From the NCBI GenBank assembly GCA_015520535.1, contig WAPZ01000433.1, positions 1 to 12,212 on the forward strand: a stretch of 12,212 nucleotides of DNA, written 5' to 3'. Positions 1-7,599 of the stretch are shown in pieces. Position 1 is the first letter of the stretch. The number at the start of each line of letters is the position of its first letter. Source of the DNA: Candidatus Heimdallarchaeota archaeon. GTDB lineage: Archaea; Asgardarchaeota; Heimdallarchaeia; Hodarchaeales; S146-22. Position numbers and translations under genes: made by a program. The notes under the pieces are model-generated. The model worked only from the letters and a program-made list of their open reading frames with translations. It made no database searches and had not been told where the DNA came from.

Positions 1-120
1 CTTTTAATCGTTTATTTGGCTTAAAACTCTTTATAGTTGTCGTTATTTTGTGCTAGTTCTTTTTCAGCTACTATTCTATCAAATTCTTGAATAGAAAGAT
101 TTGTCCAATAATAAAGGTTT

Positions 121-136
121 TATTTTTCGAAAAATA
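121..136. promoter_or_regulatory. Perfect 16-bp palindrome upstream of the M61 peptidase gene
   Basis: The bases TATTTTTCGAAAAATA equal their own reverse complement over all 16 positions. The site ends 19 bases before the chosen ATG and directly abuts the AGGTG at 136-140. A TATA-like AT-rich stretch (about 107-115, ataataaa) lies just upstream, so the palindrome would fall between a box A and the transcription start, a common place for archaeal repressor operators. Its right half (CGAAAAATA) could instead be a BRE/TATA element about 25 bases before the ATG. The palindrome is seen directly; its role is inferred. Confidence 0.45.
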
Positions 137-146
137 GGTGTGATAT

Positions 147-152
147 GTGATC
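147..152 (+). promoter_or_regulatory. Shine-Dalgarno site deciding the M61 peptidase start
   Basis: GTGATC matches the complement of the archaeal 16S 3' end. Its GTGA is followed by 5 bases and then the ATG at 156. This is the same spacing as at prpB, prpD and the UPF0282 gene, so the GTG at 147 is more likely part of the ribosome site than the start codon. A second AGGTG at 136-140 sits 6 bases before the GTG at 147, so a GTG start is not excluded. Confidence 0.45.
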
Positions 153-155
153 ATT

Positions 156-1952
156 ATGACAACAGTAGCGAATTCTACTGCAATAGATGTTGAATATCAT
201 CTAATTGTGGAAAATCCGAGTGAACAACGCGTTCGAGTAGAGATTTATTTTAATTTACCAGAAGTTTTAAAGAAAAAAGAATACTTTGACATGTTAATGC
301 CGGTGTGGACACCAGGATCATATAAAATAAGGGAATTTCCTCGACATGTTTTTGATGTCAAAGTAACAGATGAGTCGGGAGTGTTTCTTCGATTTGAACG
401 CAAAAATAAGTTCCAATGGCGCATCTACATTGAAAACAACGTCAACAGTATAAAAATCTCTTACTATGTATACACCAATGATTTCACCGTTCGTACAAGT
501 TATCTTTCTGATGATTTTGGCATTTTCAATGGTACTACTCTGTTTATGTATAACAAAGCGTTTCAGACCAAACCTTCCATCTTAAGAGTGACGCCACCAA
601 AAGGTTGGCGAACTTTTGTCTCCTTACCAGCCTACAAAAAAGTATCTCGCTCATTTGTAGCAGAAAACTTTGATGAATTAGTGGATAGCCCAATTCTTAT
701 TTGTCGAAAATATGAAATTGAAACATTCAATATTAGCGGTAAACCACACCATTTAGTCTTAGTTAATCGACCTCCATTATATACTCCACAAAAAATGCGG
801 AATGACTTAAAAAGGATAGTGTTAGAACAAGCGGCAATTTTTGGTGAAATTCCAGATTATAAGCAATATTATTTTTTCTTAATATTTGATTCTGCTGACA
901 AAGTTGGAGGTGGGTTAGAACATAGAGCGTCTAATGTGAGCATGCTGACTATAAAAGGCTTTCAAGAACGATATCGATCGTATCTTTCGTTAGAGGCTCA
1001 TGAATTTTTTCATACGTGGAATATTAAGCGAATATACCCAAATACGTTGTCACCACCCTTTGATTATACTAAAGAAAATTATTCGAAAGTTTTATGGTTT
1101 GTCGAAGGCGCTACATCATACTATAGCACGTTAACTCTAATTCGGAGTAAACTCATAAATATGAAGACGTTTTTAGATAATTTGGCTGAAAAAATCACTC
1201 AATTTGAACACATGCCTGGTAAAAAACGCCATTCATTAACGATGTCCTCATTCTTAACATGGATAAAACTATATATGCGTGATACTGACCCCAATTTCAT
1301 CAATACTAGCGTTTCTTATTACCTCAAAGGCGAAATTGTAAATCTTTTGTTAGACTTAGAAATTCGGCGTCAAACAAAAAGTCAAAAAAGCCTAGATACT
1401 GTATTTGAGTATTTATATCATGAATATGCCAAAAAAAAGCAACCTTACCGTGAGGATCAACTATATTCTATCATACAGCATGTTACTAAAGCGAATTTGT
1501 CAGAATTTTTCCAAAAATATGTTGAAGGAACGGAAGATATTCCATACAACGATTTTTTCCAGTATGTGGGATTACAACTCCGTGAAAAAAACAAAGATAT
1601 AAAAACACCGTATCTTGGCGTCAAACTTAGCTCAAACTCGGCAAACTGTCCCCAAGTAGTTCATGTCATTGAAGACTCTCCGGCCTTTCGATCGGGTTTA
1701 ATGCCGAATGATGAAATTATAGCATTAAACAACTACAAAGTCACAGCAAAAACGTTTGACAATAAGTTAAAGTTGTTTAAACCAGGTGAAGTTATAAAAG
1801 TGACTATCTTTAGAAGAAATCTACTTAAAGAAATACGAATTAAAACAACAACACCGCCAAAAGACTTTGAATTAATAACAATTAGGCGAGCTTCGCCGGA
1901 ACAAACCCTTGCACGTAAACTATGGTTGAGTTCACGCCAAAAACGAGGATAA
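156..1952 (+). CDS. M61-family (glycyl) aminopeptidase with C-terminal PDZ domain
   Basis: This is a predicted zinc aminopeptidase of the M61 family of 598 residues, the usual size. Numbering from the ATG at 156, an N-terminal beta-rich domain is followed by GGGLEH (251-256) and the zinc motif HEFFH (282-286). The third ligand is probably E317 in WFVEGATSYY, about 30 residues on. These are family hallmarks, and the catalytic set looks intact. A PDZ domain (about 486-568, with YLGV and SPAFRSGLMPNDEI) sits near the C-terminus. I see no signal peptide or membrane segment, so it is probably cytosolic and may trim peptides with N-terminal glycine or other small residues. It is the first gene of a three-gene plus-strand run and lies 12 bases before the HTH/zinc-ribbon gene. 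A GTG start at 147 would add three residues. Family assignment is strong; substrate is not visible. Confidence 0.93.
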   Translation: MTTVANSTAIDVEYHLIVENPSEQRVRVEIYFNLPEVLKKKEYFDMLMPVWTPGSYKIREFPRHVFDVKVTDESGVFLRFERKNKFQWRIYIENNVNSIKISYYVYTNDFTVRTSYLSDDFGIFNGTTLFMYNKAFQTKPSILRVTPPKGWRTFVSLPAYKKVSRSFVAENFDELVDSPILICRKYEIETFNISGKPHHLVLVNRPPLYTPQKMRNDLKRIVLEQAAIFGEIPDYKQYYFFLIFDSADKVGGGLEHRASNVSMLTIKGFQERYRSYLSLEAHEFFHTWNIKRIYPNTLSPPFDYTKENYSKVLWFVEGATSYYSTLTLIRSKLINMKTFLDNLAEKITQFEHMPGKKRHSLTMSSFLTWIKLYMRDTDPNFINTSVSYYLKGEIVNLLLDLEIRRQTKSQKSLDTVFEYLYHEYAKKKQPYREDQLYSIIQHVTKANLSEFFQKYVEGTEDIPYNDFFQYVGLQLREKNKDIKTPYLGVKLSSNSANCPQVVHVIEDSPAFRSGLMPNDEIIALNNYKVTAKTFDNKLKLFKPGEVIKVTIFRRNLLKEIRIKTTTPPKDFELITIRRASPEQTLARKLWLSSRQKRG

Positions 1953-1964
1953 AAGGGGAATATA

Positions 1965-2258
1965 TTGAGCCGAAGAGAGAAATTGATTGAGGTTCTAATG
2001 AATGGCGTTTATTCATTGAGTCATTTGGCAAAATTATTAGAAATGACTCCAAAAGAAGTAGCGACGGATTTGCAACATCTTTCAAAGACATTGAAACATT
2101 CGGGAGATTTGGAGTTATTAATGGTGCCGGCTCAGTGTCGTAGTTGTGGATTTCAGTTTTCTCATAAGAAGCATCTCACAAAACCATCAAAATGCCCCCA
2201 ATGTAAGTCAACTTGGATAGAAGAGCCGGCTTTTACTATTAAAAAAATGAAGTCGTGA
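1965..2258 (+). CDS. Small HTH plus zinc-ribbon protein (COG3357-like predicted transcriptional regulator)
   Basis: This 97-residue protein starts at TTG. An AAGGGG ribosome site ending at 1958 lies 6 bases upstream, which supports this rare start. Residues 1-50 look like a winged-helix/HTH segment (SLSHLAKLLEMTPKEVATDLQHL). The C-terminal part is a zinc ribbon with C58-x2-C61 and C77-x2-C80. This matches the archaeal group described as HTH fused to a zinc ribbon, thought to bind DNA or to assist transcription; no target is known to me. It lies 12 bases after the M61 gene and 8 bases before the AbrB-PhoU gene, so the three are probably cotranscribed. Family assignment is from memory of the pattern. 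An autoregulator acting on the palindrome upstream of the operon is possible but unproven. Confidence 0.85.
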   Translation: MSRREKLIEVLMNGVYSLSHLAKLLEMTPKEVATDLQHLSKTLKHSGDLELLMVPAQCRSCGFQFSHKKHLTKPSKCPQCKSTWIEEPAFTIKKMKS

Positions 2259-2266
2259 AATAAAAG

Positions 2267-3229
2267 ATGGAAATAAGATCAATTCAGCGGTTTGGTAGTG
2301 GAACGCACGTTATAAGTTTACCAAAAAAATGGACGGAGAAGTACAAAATAGAAAAAGGTGATAAAATCGTTATTATTGAGAAGGAACATGGAATTCTTGT
2401 TCTTTATCCAGAAAAACTAAAAAAACTGCGGCAAGTTATAACGTTAGAAGATTCACCGTTATTACGCCGGGAAATCCTCTCTAGTTACTTATCCGGATAT
2501 GATATTATTAGGATTAAGAATGTTAAAAATAAAAAAATTATTCGTGAAACCGCACAAACTTTAATTGGTCTAGAAATTTTAAAAGAAACAACCACGGATT
2601 TAGAATTACACTTCCTCATCGAGTCTGTTGAACGCCAAGATCCACGCGAATATATTACTAACTGCCTTAATATTGCCTTAACAATGCAGAAAGACGGAAT
2701 TAAGTCGTTTTTTACTAGTGATAAAACATTAGCTAAAGAAGTAATTGAGCGTGACCACGAAGTCAATCGTTTGTACTTTCTTGTGGTTCGATTACTTAAG
2801 ACGTTCTTACGTCATCCAGAACTTCAACATCCAATTGTACCAGAAGAATGTTTAGATTGGAGGTTACTTGGTTCATATGCTGAGGAACTAGGGGACCTCG
2901 CCGTCGAGATATGTAATATGACATTAAAGCATAAAATGAGCGTTGATATGTTGTTTTCCCACGATTTGCAGAAAAAATTTATTCGTTTAATGGAAGAAAC
3001 CCACAAAAATATTTTATCTTGCTTTAAAGCCTTTCTAAGTCGTGATGTTCATACTGCGGATTCTTTAAAAACAAAAATTTTAGAGTTATGGGAATCGAAA
3101 GATGCACTATTTGCATCTGCTGAAATCAATGGAGATATAACAAATTATCAGATGGTTTACCAATTAACACGCTTCTTAACTAGAAATCTCGAAATAGCTG
3201 TTGATATAGCAGATTTAGTTATCCGTTAA
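2267..3229 (+). CDS. AbrB-domain PhoU-family regulator (archaeal phosphate uptake regulator type)
   Basis: The protein has 320 residues. Residues 1-48 form a SpoVT/AbrB-like swapped-hairpin DNA-binding domain (SIQRFGSGTHVISLPKKW, then KIEKGDKIVIIE and ILVLYP). From about residue 110 to the end it is helical and PhoU-like, with ERDHEVNRLYFLVVRLL and a second repeat ending LTRNLEIAVDIADLVIR. This architecture is common in archaea and absent from classical bacterial PhoU. Bacterial PhoU damps PstSCAB phosphate import and PhoR signalling; the archaeal AbrB version is thought to act directly on DNA. No pst, pit or phosphatase gene is in the window, so a phosphate role rests on family resemblance only. 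The start ATG is 8 bases after the HTH/zinc-ribbon stop, with only a weak GTGA upstream. It is the last gene of the three-gene run. Confidence 0.88.
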   Translation: MEIRSIQRFGSGTHVISLPKKWTEKYKIEKGDKIVIIEKEHGILVLYPEKLKKLRQVITLEDSPLLRREILSSYLSGYDIIRIKNVKNKKIIRETAQTLIGLEILKETTTDLELHFLIESVERQDPREYITNCLNIALTMQKDGIKSFFTSDKTLAKEVIERDHEVNRLYFLVVRLLKTFLRHPELQHPIVPEECLDWRLLGSYAEELGDLAVEICNMTLKHKMSVDMLFSHDLQKKFIRLMEETHKNILSCFKAFLSRDVHTADSLKTKILELWESKDALFASAEINGDITNYQMVYQLTRFLTRNLEIAVDIADLVIR

Positions 3230-3249
3230 ACAGAAATATATGCGCTCTC

Positions 3250-3270
3250 ATCGAAAATAATTTATTTCTA
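3250..3270 (+). promoter_or_regulatory. Possible archaeal promoter (BRE/TATA) for the 181-residue membrane protein gene
   Basis: In the 99-base gap after the PhoU gene, tcgaaaataatttattt resembles a BRE (cgaaaa) followed by an AT-rich box A. It lies about 60-75 bases before the ATG at 3329, which would leave a leader of roughly 35-45 bases. A second weak candidate is ctctaaatgg near 3280. There is no oligo-T run after the PhoU stop, so read-through from the upstream operon is also possible. This is weak evidence because the region is AT-rich. Confidence 0.25.
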
Positions 3271-3328
3271 TTTGAAGACGCTCTAAATGGAGAACAACTC
3301 CGTGTAAAGCAGTGAAAGATGAAAATCA

Positions 3329-3874
3329 ATGTCTTTTGATGAAAAACTCAGCCAATTTTGGTTTTGTAAAAAAGATGGCTCTAAATTACGAGAATATATC
3401 CCCATGAAAGTTGCTGGAACACCCTATTTTAGCATTAGTAAGCGTTCAATCGAGACCTCCCTTCAAAATGCAGTCGCTGTAAAGAAATTGACAGAAGATA
3501 TGGTTGCAGAAGCAAAAGAATTAGCGTTGCTGATGTTTGAAATGGATCCCACTTTAACTCGTGTGACATTGGTCTCTACAAAATGTCCGTTATGTGATAA
3601 AAAATATATTTCCCCCAAATTACATCAAATTTATACCCCTAAAGATAAAAGAAAACGTTTAACATCGAACGTAAGAAAACTGACGGCGGAAGCTGAAAAA
3701 AAACTATTACAGCAAAGTACGGTGCAAGATAATTCGCTGTGGAACAAAATTGTTCGATTATGGTGGTTATGGTTTCTTGCCAGTTTTCTACTCGGGATAA
3801 TCGCTATTATCTTGCAGCAACTAGATGTAGTCCGTGATTTTTTGCCCAAATTGTTGCGAATTCTTCTCAAATGA
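3329..3874 (+). CDS. Unrecognised 181-residue protein with CxxC pair and one C-terminal membrane segment
   Basis: I do not recognise the family. The sequence shows an N-terminal WFCKKDGSKL motif with C13, which resembles half a zinc knuckle. A helical central part (about 44-72) follows, then C86-P-L-C89 followed by DKKYISP. A charged basic stretch (about 105-125) precedes one hydrophobic segment at about 144-163 (LWWLWFLASFLLGIIAIILQQ) and an 18-residue tail. No signal peptide is visible. The layout fits a C-terminally anchored protein with its N-terminal cysteine-containing domain in the cytosol. C13, C86 and C89 could bind metal, though a fourth ligand is not obvious. An in-frame stop at 3320-3322 excludes a longer N-terminus. 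The ribosome site is poor (GTGA at 3312-3315 is far). Its stop overlaps that of the convergent UPF0282 gene by 8 bp. Confidence 0.75.
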   Translation: MSFDEKLSQFWFCKKDGSKLREYIPMKVAGTPYFSISKRSIETSLQNAVAVKKLTEDMVAEAKELALLMFEMDPTLTRVTLVSTKCPLCDKKYISPKLHQIYTPKDKRKRLTSNVRKLTAEAEKKLLQQSTVQDNSLWNKIVRLWWLWFLASFLLGIIAIILQQLDVVRDFLPKLLRILLK

Positions 3875-4949
3875 CAGGTTCTTCTTCTATTTTTATCCAT
3901 TCGATATTGAGTCGTTCCTTTTCTGTTATATTAAAGGATTTTTGTTTGATCTTCTTTAAATAACGTTTTAATTCTTGTAATGCGGTGTTATTTTCGAACA
4001 CATCATCAAGATATGCGAGAATCTCAGGATCATTGTTTTGTAAGGCTTGCATATAGTTTTTTGGTGGCGGTTGTTCTTTCATGAGATTTTTTCTGTTTGC
4101 CTCTAAAAATAAAGCTTCTATACCAATATACTGAGCAAAGTTTAAGGGATCGATGTTTAACTCGAATTCTTGCATTTTTTCCTTCCAGTTTAAAGCACGT
4201 AGAAAATGATGTTCTAAGAGAATTTTGCTATCCGTATTTTTGACAATCTTTTTTAAATTCTCAAAGGAAATTTCAATTTCTTGTTTGCTCACTTGTGGGT
4301 GATAAAATGGAGGACCGTCGATTAATAGAAAATCAGCTTCATGCGATAAAATAAACTCGACAGCTTTTGCATTTCCCGGGCCATCAACGTCACCAGTATA
4401 AAGCCAAGAATCGCTTGAATCTTCGATATAAATCCCAATAACTGTTCCTAGTTTCGAATGTTCACTGCCATGTGGATATGAAGGTGAAAACTCAAGCAAT
4501 GTGTCCCCAATTTTTAATTTCGTACCATCAGCCGGCTTTATATTAATGTCTTTTCGCCGCCATAAGTAATACGCACGTTTTTTTTGATTGAAATTCGTGT
4601 CATTGGGTGATTTAGCAAAATGTAGCTGATATGGTACGCGTTTTTTTGGGCCATACGTGCGGTTCGCGACTTCATTATCTGTAAACTCGACAATACGTTT
4701 TACTCCTAGTGTATAATGGTCTCCATGATAATGTGTTGTTATTAAGATATCCGTTTGCTCAACTAAATCTAATATAACGTCCCGCGTGTGTTTTGATATA
4801 GCAAGTTCCAGTGGATGCGGTGGAAGCCCATAACGTCGTGGGCCTAACGAGACACTGGGGTCAATAAGAATGGTGACATCCTCGGTTGTTATTAAATGGC
4901 ACGATGATCGTGTTCCAAGAGATTCACTTGATATGGGAAAAATTTTCAT
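3867..4949 (-). CDS. UPF0282-family metallo-beta-lactamase-fold hydrolase
   Basis: This is a predicted metal-dependent hydrolase of the archaeal UPF0282 (COG2248-like) group, 360 residues from the ATG at 4949. The N-terminus (MKIFPISSESLGTRS, then TILIDPSVSLGPRRYGLPPHP) is typical of the group. The metal motif HYHGDH gives H73, H75, D77 and H78. Further likely ligands are in YPHGSEH (H160, H164), YTGDVDGPG (D187), LLIDGPP (D211) and LEHHFLR (H247/H248). The biochemical role of this family is not established to my knowledge. It is 31 bases after prpD on the same strand, but two T-runs in that gap may reduce read-through. A GTG three codons upstream (4958) is part of the ribosome site GGTG rather than the start. 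Its stop overlaps the end of the convergent gene. I see no link to methylcitrate metabolism beyond position. Confidence 0.88.
   Translation of the reverse strand: MKIFPISSESLGTRSSCHLITTEDVTILIDPSVSLGPRRYGLPPHPLELAISKHTRDVILDLVEQTDILITTHYHGDHYTLGVKRIVEFTDNEVANRTYGPKKRVPYQLHFAKSPNDTNFNQKKRAYYLWRRKDINIKPADGTKLKIGDTLLEFSPSYPHGSEHSKLGTVIGIYIEDSSDSWLYTGDVDGPGNAKAVEFILSHEADFLLIDGPPFYHPQVSKQEIEISFENLKKIVKNTDSKILLEHHFLRALNWKEKMQEFELNIDPLNFAQYIGIEALFLEANRKNLMKEQPPPKNYMQALQNNDPEILAYLDDVFENNTALQELKRYLKKIKQKSFNITEKERLNIEWIKIEEEPVI
3876..3895 (+). terminator. Possible oligo-T terminator after the 181-residue protein gene
   Basis: Just after the stop at 3874 the plus strand is pyrimidine-rich (ggttcttcttct) and then has five T residues at 3890-3894. 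Archaeal intrinsic termination needs only short T-runs. The stretch lies inside the 3' end of the convergent gene, so it also codes protein there. This is a weak call. Confidence 0.22.
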
Positions 4950-4954
4950 TTTTA

Positions 4955-4959
4955 GCACC
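4955..4959 (-). promoter_or_regulatory. Shine-Dalgarno site deciding the UPF0282 start
   Basis: GGTGC is followed by TAAAA and then ATG at 4949. The spacing of 5 bases equals that at prpB and prpD. The GTG inside it would otherwise be read as a start three codons earlier. Confidence 0.6.
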
Positions 4960-4960
4960 G

Positions 4961-4975
4961 AAAAAAAGGTAAAAA
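4961..4975 (-). terminator. Possible oligo-T terminator between prpD and the UPF0282 gene
   Basis: On the minus strand, just after the prpD stop, there are five T (4975-4971) and then seven T (4967-4961) separated by ACC. Archaeal RNA polymerase can stop at such T-runs without a hairpin. They lie within the 31-base gap, so part of the transcripts may end after prpD. Whether this works in vivo is not visible. Confidence 0.33.
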
Positions 4976-4980
4976 TGATA

Positions 4981-6429
4981 TTAAAAGACCAATTTTTCCA
5001 TAAATAAGTGAACTGGCATTTCCTCTAGTGTTTCCGGACTTTTGAACAGTTTCAATAATTCTTCGACGCGATGTTCGGGAAAACGTGTAAGCATATTGTG
5101 TTTGAATTTTTCTTCTAGTAACGGTAAAGCCTCATCTCGTCTACGACGGTGACCGATTGGATATAGCACTTCGACCCGTTCAGTCGAAGTACCGTCTTTG
5201 AAAAACACTTGCACGGAATTGGGTATAGCTCTTTTGTCTGGATCGTGGTAGTATTTTGTGTAGAGTGGGTCTTCTTTCACCACCATTTTTTCACGTAATT
5301 CATCAATTCGAGGATCGGAGGCACGTTCGTCTTCATAGTCTTCTGCAGTTAAGTTGCCAAAAATTAGTCCAATTGCAGTCATGTATTGGATACAATGATC
5401 TCGATCAGCCGGATTATATAGTGGACCGCGTTTATCAATAATTCGAACGCCGGCTTCTTGTGTTATTATTTCTATACGTTCAATTTCATCAAGTTTATCT
5501 TTAACAAGGGGATGTAATTTTATTGCAGCTTCAACAGCTGTTTGTGCATGGAATTCAGCAGGATAGGAGACTTTAAAAAGAATATTTTCCATTACATAAC
5601 TACTATACGGTCGTTGAAATCGAAAACGTTCTCCATTCCAAATTCGGTCATAAAAACCCCATTTTGGTGCTGTTAACACGCTAGGATATCCCATTTCTCC
5701 GCGAATTGCTTGAATAGCTAGAAAAACGCCACGGCTAGTGGCATCACCAGCTGCCCAACTTTTTCGGGAACCAGTATTTGGTGCATGACGATATGTCCTC
5801 AATGGTCCTAAGTCGACCCAAACGTTTGAAATTGCATTAATTATTTGTTCTTTTGTACCACCAAGCAACGCTGTCGTAACCGCGGTACTTGCAAGTTTAA
5901 CCAAAATGACATGATCTAAGCCTTTTTTATTGAAAGCGTTTTCTAATGCCATAACACCTTGTATTTCATATGCTTTAATCATCGCTGTCAGAACGTCGCG
6001 TATTTTAAGTGGTTTTAGACCGTTCGCTACATTTCTTCGTGAGATCCAATCGGCTACAGCCAAAATAGCACCAAGGTTGTCCGATGGATGTCCCCATTCT
6101 GCTGCTAGCCAAGTATCATTGTAGTCTAACCAACGGATCATGGTTCCAATATTAAAGGCTGCTGTAACTGGATCCAATTCAAATTTTGTTCCAGGGACGC
6201 GTGCACCATTGGGAATGAAACTTCCTGGTATATATGGTCCTAGCATTTTTCTGCATTCTGGAAACCTTAAAGCCAAAACTGCGCAGCCAATACTGTCCAT
6301 TAAACATAATCGTGCGGTTTCATAGGCTTCAAGGGATGTAATTTCATAATTGAGCACATACTCTGCAATATCAACCAGCTCTTTATCTGGTGGTGGTCTA
6401 ACATTTAGTGGAGTTTCGTGGGTCGGCAT
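4981..6429 (-). CDS. prpD: 2-methylcitrate dehydratase (MmgE/PrpD family)
   Basis: PrpD dehydrates 2-methylcitrate to 2-methyl-cis-aconitate in the methylcitrate cycle. The protein has 482 residues, typical of the E. coli-type cofactor-free enzyme. Signatures seen are DSIGCAVLALRFPEC (about 45-59), VPGTKFELDPVTAAFNIG, then WLDYNDTWLAAEWGHPSDNLG (100-120). YPAEFHAQTAVEAA and DHCIQYMTAIGLIFG follow in the C-terminal half. These match true PrpD closely, rather than the looser MmgE or cis-aconitate decarboxylase relatives. The start at ATG 6429 is chosen because AGGTGA (6440-6435) lies 5 bases before it. The GTG at 6438 belongs to that site and is directly preceded by an in-frame TAG. It sits 27 bases after prpC and is the last prp gene. 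The strong similarity to bacterial PrpD suggests transfer from bacteria, which is an inference. Confidence 0.93.
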   Translation of the reverse strand: MPTHETPLNVRPPPDKELVDIAEYVLNYEITSLEAYETARLCLMDSIGCAVLALRFPECRKMLGPYIPGSFIPNGARVPGTKFELDPVTAAFNIGTMIRWLDYNDTWLAAEWGHPSDNLGAILAVADWISRRNVANGLKPLKIRDVLTAMIKAYEIQGVMALENAFNKKGLDHVILVKLASTAVTTALLGGTKEQIINAISNVWVDLGPLRTYRHAPNTGSRKSWAAGDATSRGVFLAIQAIRGEMGYPSVLTAPKWGFYDRIWNGERFRFQRPYSSYVMENILFKVSYPAEFHAQTAVEAAIKLHPLVKDKLDEIERIEIITQEAGVRIIDKRGPLYNPADRDHCIQYMTAIGLIFGNLTAEDYEDERASDPRIDELREKMVVKEDPLYTKYYHDPDKRAIPNSVQVFFKDGTSTERVEVLYPIGHRRRRDEALPLLEEKFKHNMLTRFPEHRVEELLKLFKSPETLEEMPVHLFMEKLVF

Positions 6430-6434
6430 TTTTG

Positions 6435-6440
6435 TCACCT
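6435..6440 (-). promoter_or_regulatory. Shine-Dalgarno site deciding the prpD start
   Basis: AGGTGA followed by CAAAA and ATG at 6429 is a near-ideal archaeal ribosome site with 5-base spacing. It argues against translation from the embedded GTG at 6438. Confidence 0.65.
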
Positions 6441-6456
6441 ATTACGGAAATATGTA

Positions 6457-7584
6457 TTAACGTTGTTCCAAGGGAATATATGGGCGTGGCTCCGGCCCAA
6501 TATAGTTTGCATTAGGTCTTATGAGGACATTGTCGCTTCGTTGTTCAAAAATGTGTGCTGACCAGCCAGTTGACCGACTAATAACGAATATTGGCGTAAA
6601 GAGTGGAATATCAATGTCTGCCATATAAAATGCTACTGCGGAATAAAAGTCTAAATTAGGGAAAAGCCGTTTTTCGTCCCACATTACTTTTTCTATTGTC
6701 TCTGCAATATTAAATATTTTCATACCATTTTTCTTTTCACACAATTTTTTAGCCCAACTTTTTATTATTGGGCTTCTAGGATCTCTTTCCTTGTATACAG
6801 CGTGTCCAAAACCCATTATTTTTTGTTTCTTAGAGAGCATTTCTTTGATTTTCTCTTCAGCTTCAGCTTCGGACGAAAAACTTAAAATAAGTTTCATTGC
6901 AGCTTCGTTTGCGCCACCATGTAACGGTCCGCGTAACGTCCCGATTGCACCAGTAATACACGAATAATAATCTGACAATGTAGATGCACACACGCGTGCT
7001 GTAAATGTTGACGCGTTGAATTCATGTTCAGCATATAAAATGAGAGCGCAATCCATCATTTGTCGTTCAGTTTCCGAAATTGGTTCATCATTATTTTTTA
7101 TCCATTTTAACAAATAACCAGCATATGTTTCTTCTGTGGAACTATCATCCGGTATTGGCTTTTTATGGGAATAGCGATACCAATACCCAAGAACGGAAGG
7201 AAGAACACTAAGAAGACGCGTCGCAGCATTTTTTCCTTCTAAATCTTCTTCCGGTTCGATCGTTCCTAAAAACGAAACTGCTGTACGCATTACTGCCATC
7301 GGATGTGCTGTTTTAGGAATGCTTTCTAGTACCGACTTTAATTTATCTGGTAAACTGCGGTTTTCCTGTAATTTTTCCTTCCATTCTGACAACTGGGACT
7401 GTGTTGGCAGTTCACCAAAGAGCAAAAGGTACGAAACCTCTTCAAATGTACTTTTGTCAGCTAAATCTTCAATCGAATATCCTCTGTAATGCAAATGCTT
7501 TCCTTCTCTTCCAACCGTACAAATTGCCGTGTTTCCGACCTTTAAACCTCTTAAACCTGCGGTTTTTTTATCTACCTTTGACAT
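6457..7584 (-). CDS. prpC: 2-methylcitrate synthase / citrate synthase family
   Basis: PrpC condenses propionyl-CoA with oxaloacetate to 2-methylcitrate. The 375-residue length fits the short, type II-like citrate synthases of archaea and PrpC. Visible motifs are GLRGLKVGNTAI near the N-terminus, HYRGYSIEDLA (32-42), AEHEFNAST (H187), LHGGANEAAMK (H222), GFGHAVYKERDPRS (H261) and NLDFYSAV (D312). H222, H261 and D312 correspond to the catalytic triad, so it should be active. The residue after H261 is Ala, where I mostly recall Arg. Sequence alone does not separate methylcitrate synthase from citrate synthase; the place between prpB and prpD favours PrpC, perhaps with dual activity. The ATG at 7584 is the first possible start because an in-frame TAA lies 6 bases upstream. 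AGGTG overlapping the prpB stop is 12 bases away, a long spacing. It lies 15 bases after prpB. Confidence 0.92.
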   Translation of the reverse strand: MSKVDKKTAGLRGLKVGNTAICTVGREGKHLHYRGYSIEDLADKSTFEEVSYLLLFGELPTQSQLSEWKEKLQENRSLPDKLKSVLESIPKTAHPMAVMRTAVSFLGTIEPEEDLEGKNAATRLLSVLPSVLGYWYRYSHKKPIPDDSSTEETYAGYLLKWIKNNDEPISETERQMMDCALILYAEHEFNASTFTARVCASTLSDYYSCITGAIGTLRGPLHGGANEAAMKLILSFSSEAEAEEKIKEMLSKKQKIMGFGHAVYKERDPRSPIIKSWAKKLCEKKNGMKIFNIAETIEKVMWDEKRLFPNLDFYSAVAFYMADIDIPLFTPIFVISRSTGWSAHIFEQRSDNVLIRPNANYIGPEPRPYIPLEQR

Positions 7585-7599
7585 TTTTTAGGCACACAC

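Noticed and set aside
1..120. A gene or RNA in the first 120 bases
   Set aside because: No open frame with family features and no tRNA-like or hairpin structure could be recognised; it appears to be AT-rich upstream sequence.
3242..3285. Repeated CGCTCT about 37 bases apart in the 99-base intergenic gap
   Set aside because: The match is only 6 bases, within chance expectation, and not placed symmetrically around a promoter element.
3319..3339. Six-codon mini-ORF (MKINVF) overlapping the start of the 181-residue protein gene
   Set aside because: It has GTGA 3 bases upstream and could couple translation, but such short frames are frequent by chance and nothing else supports it.
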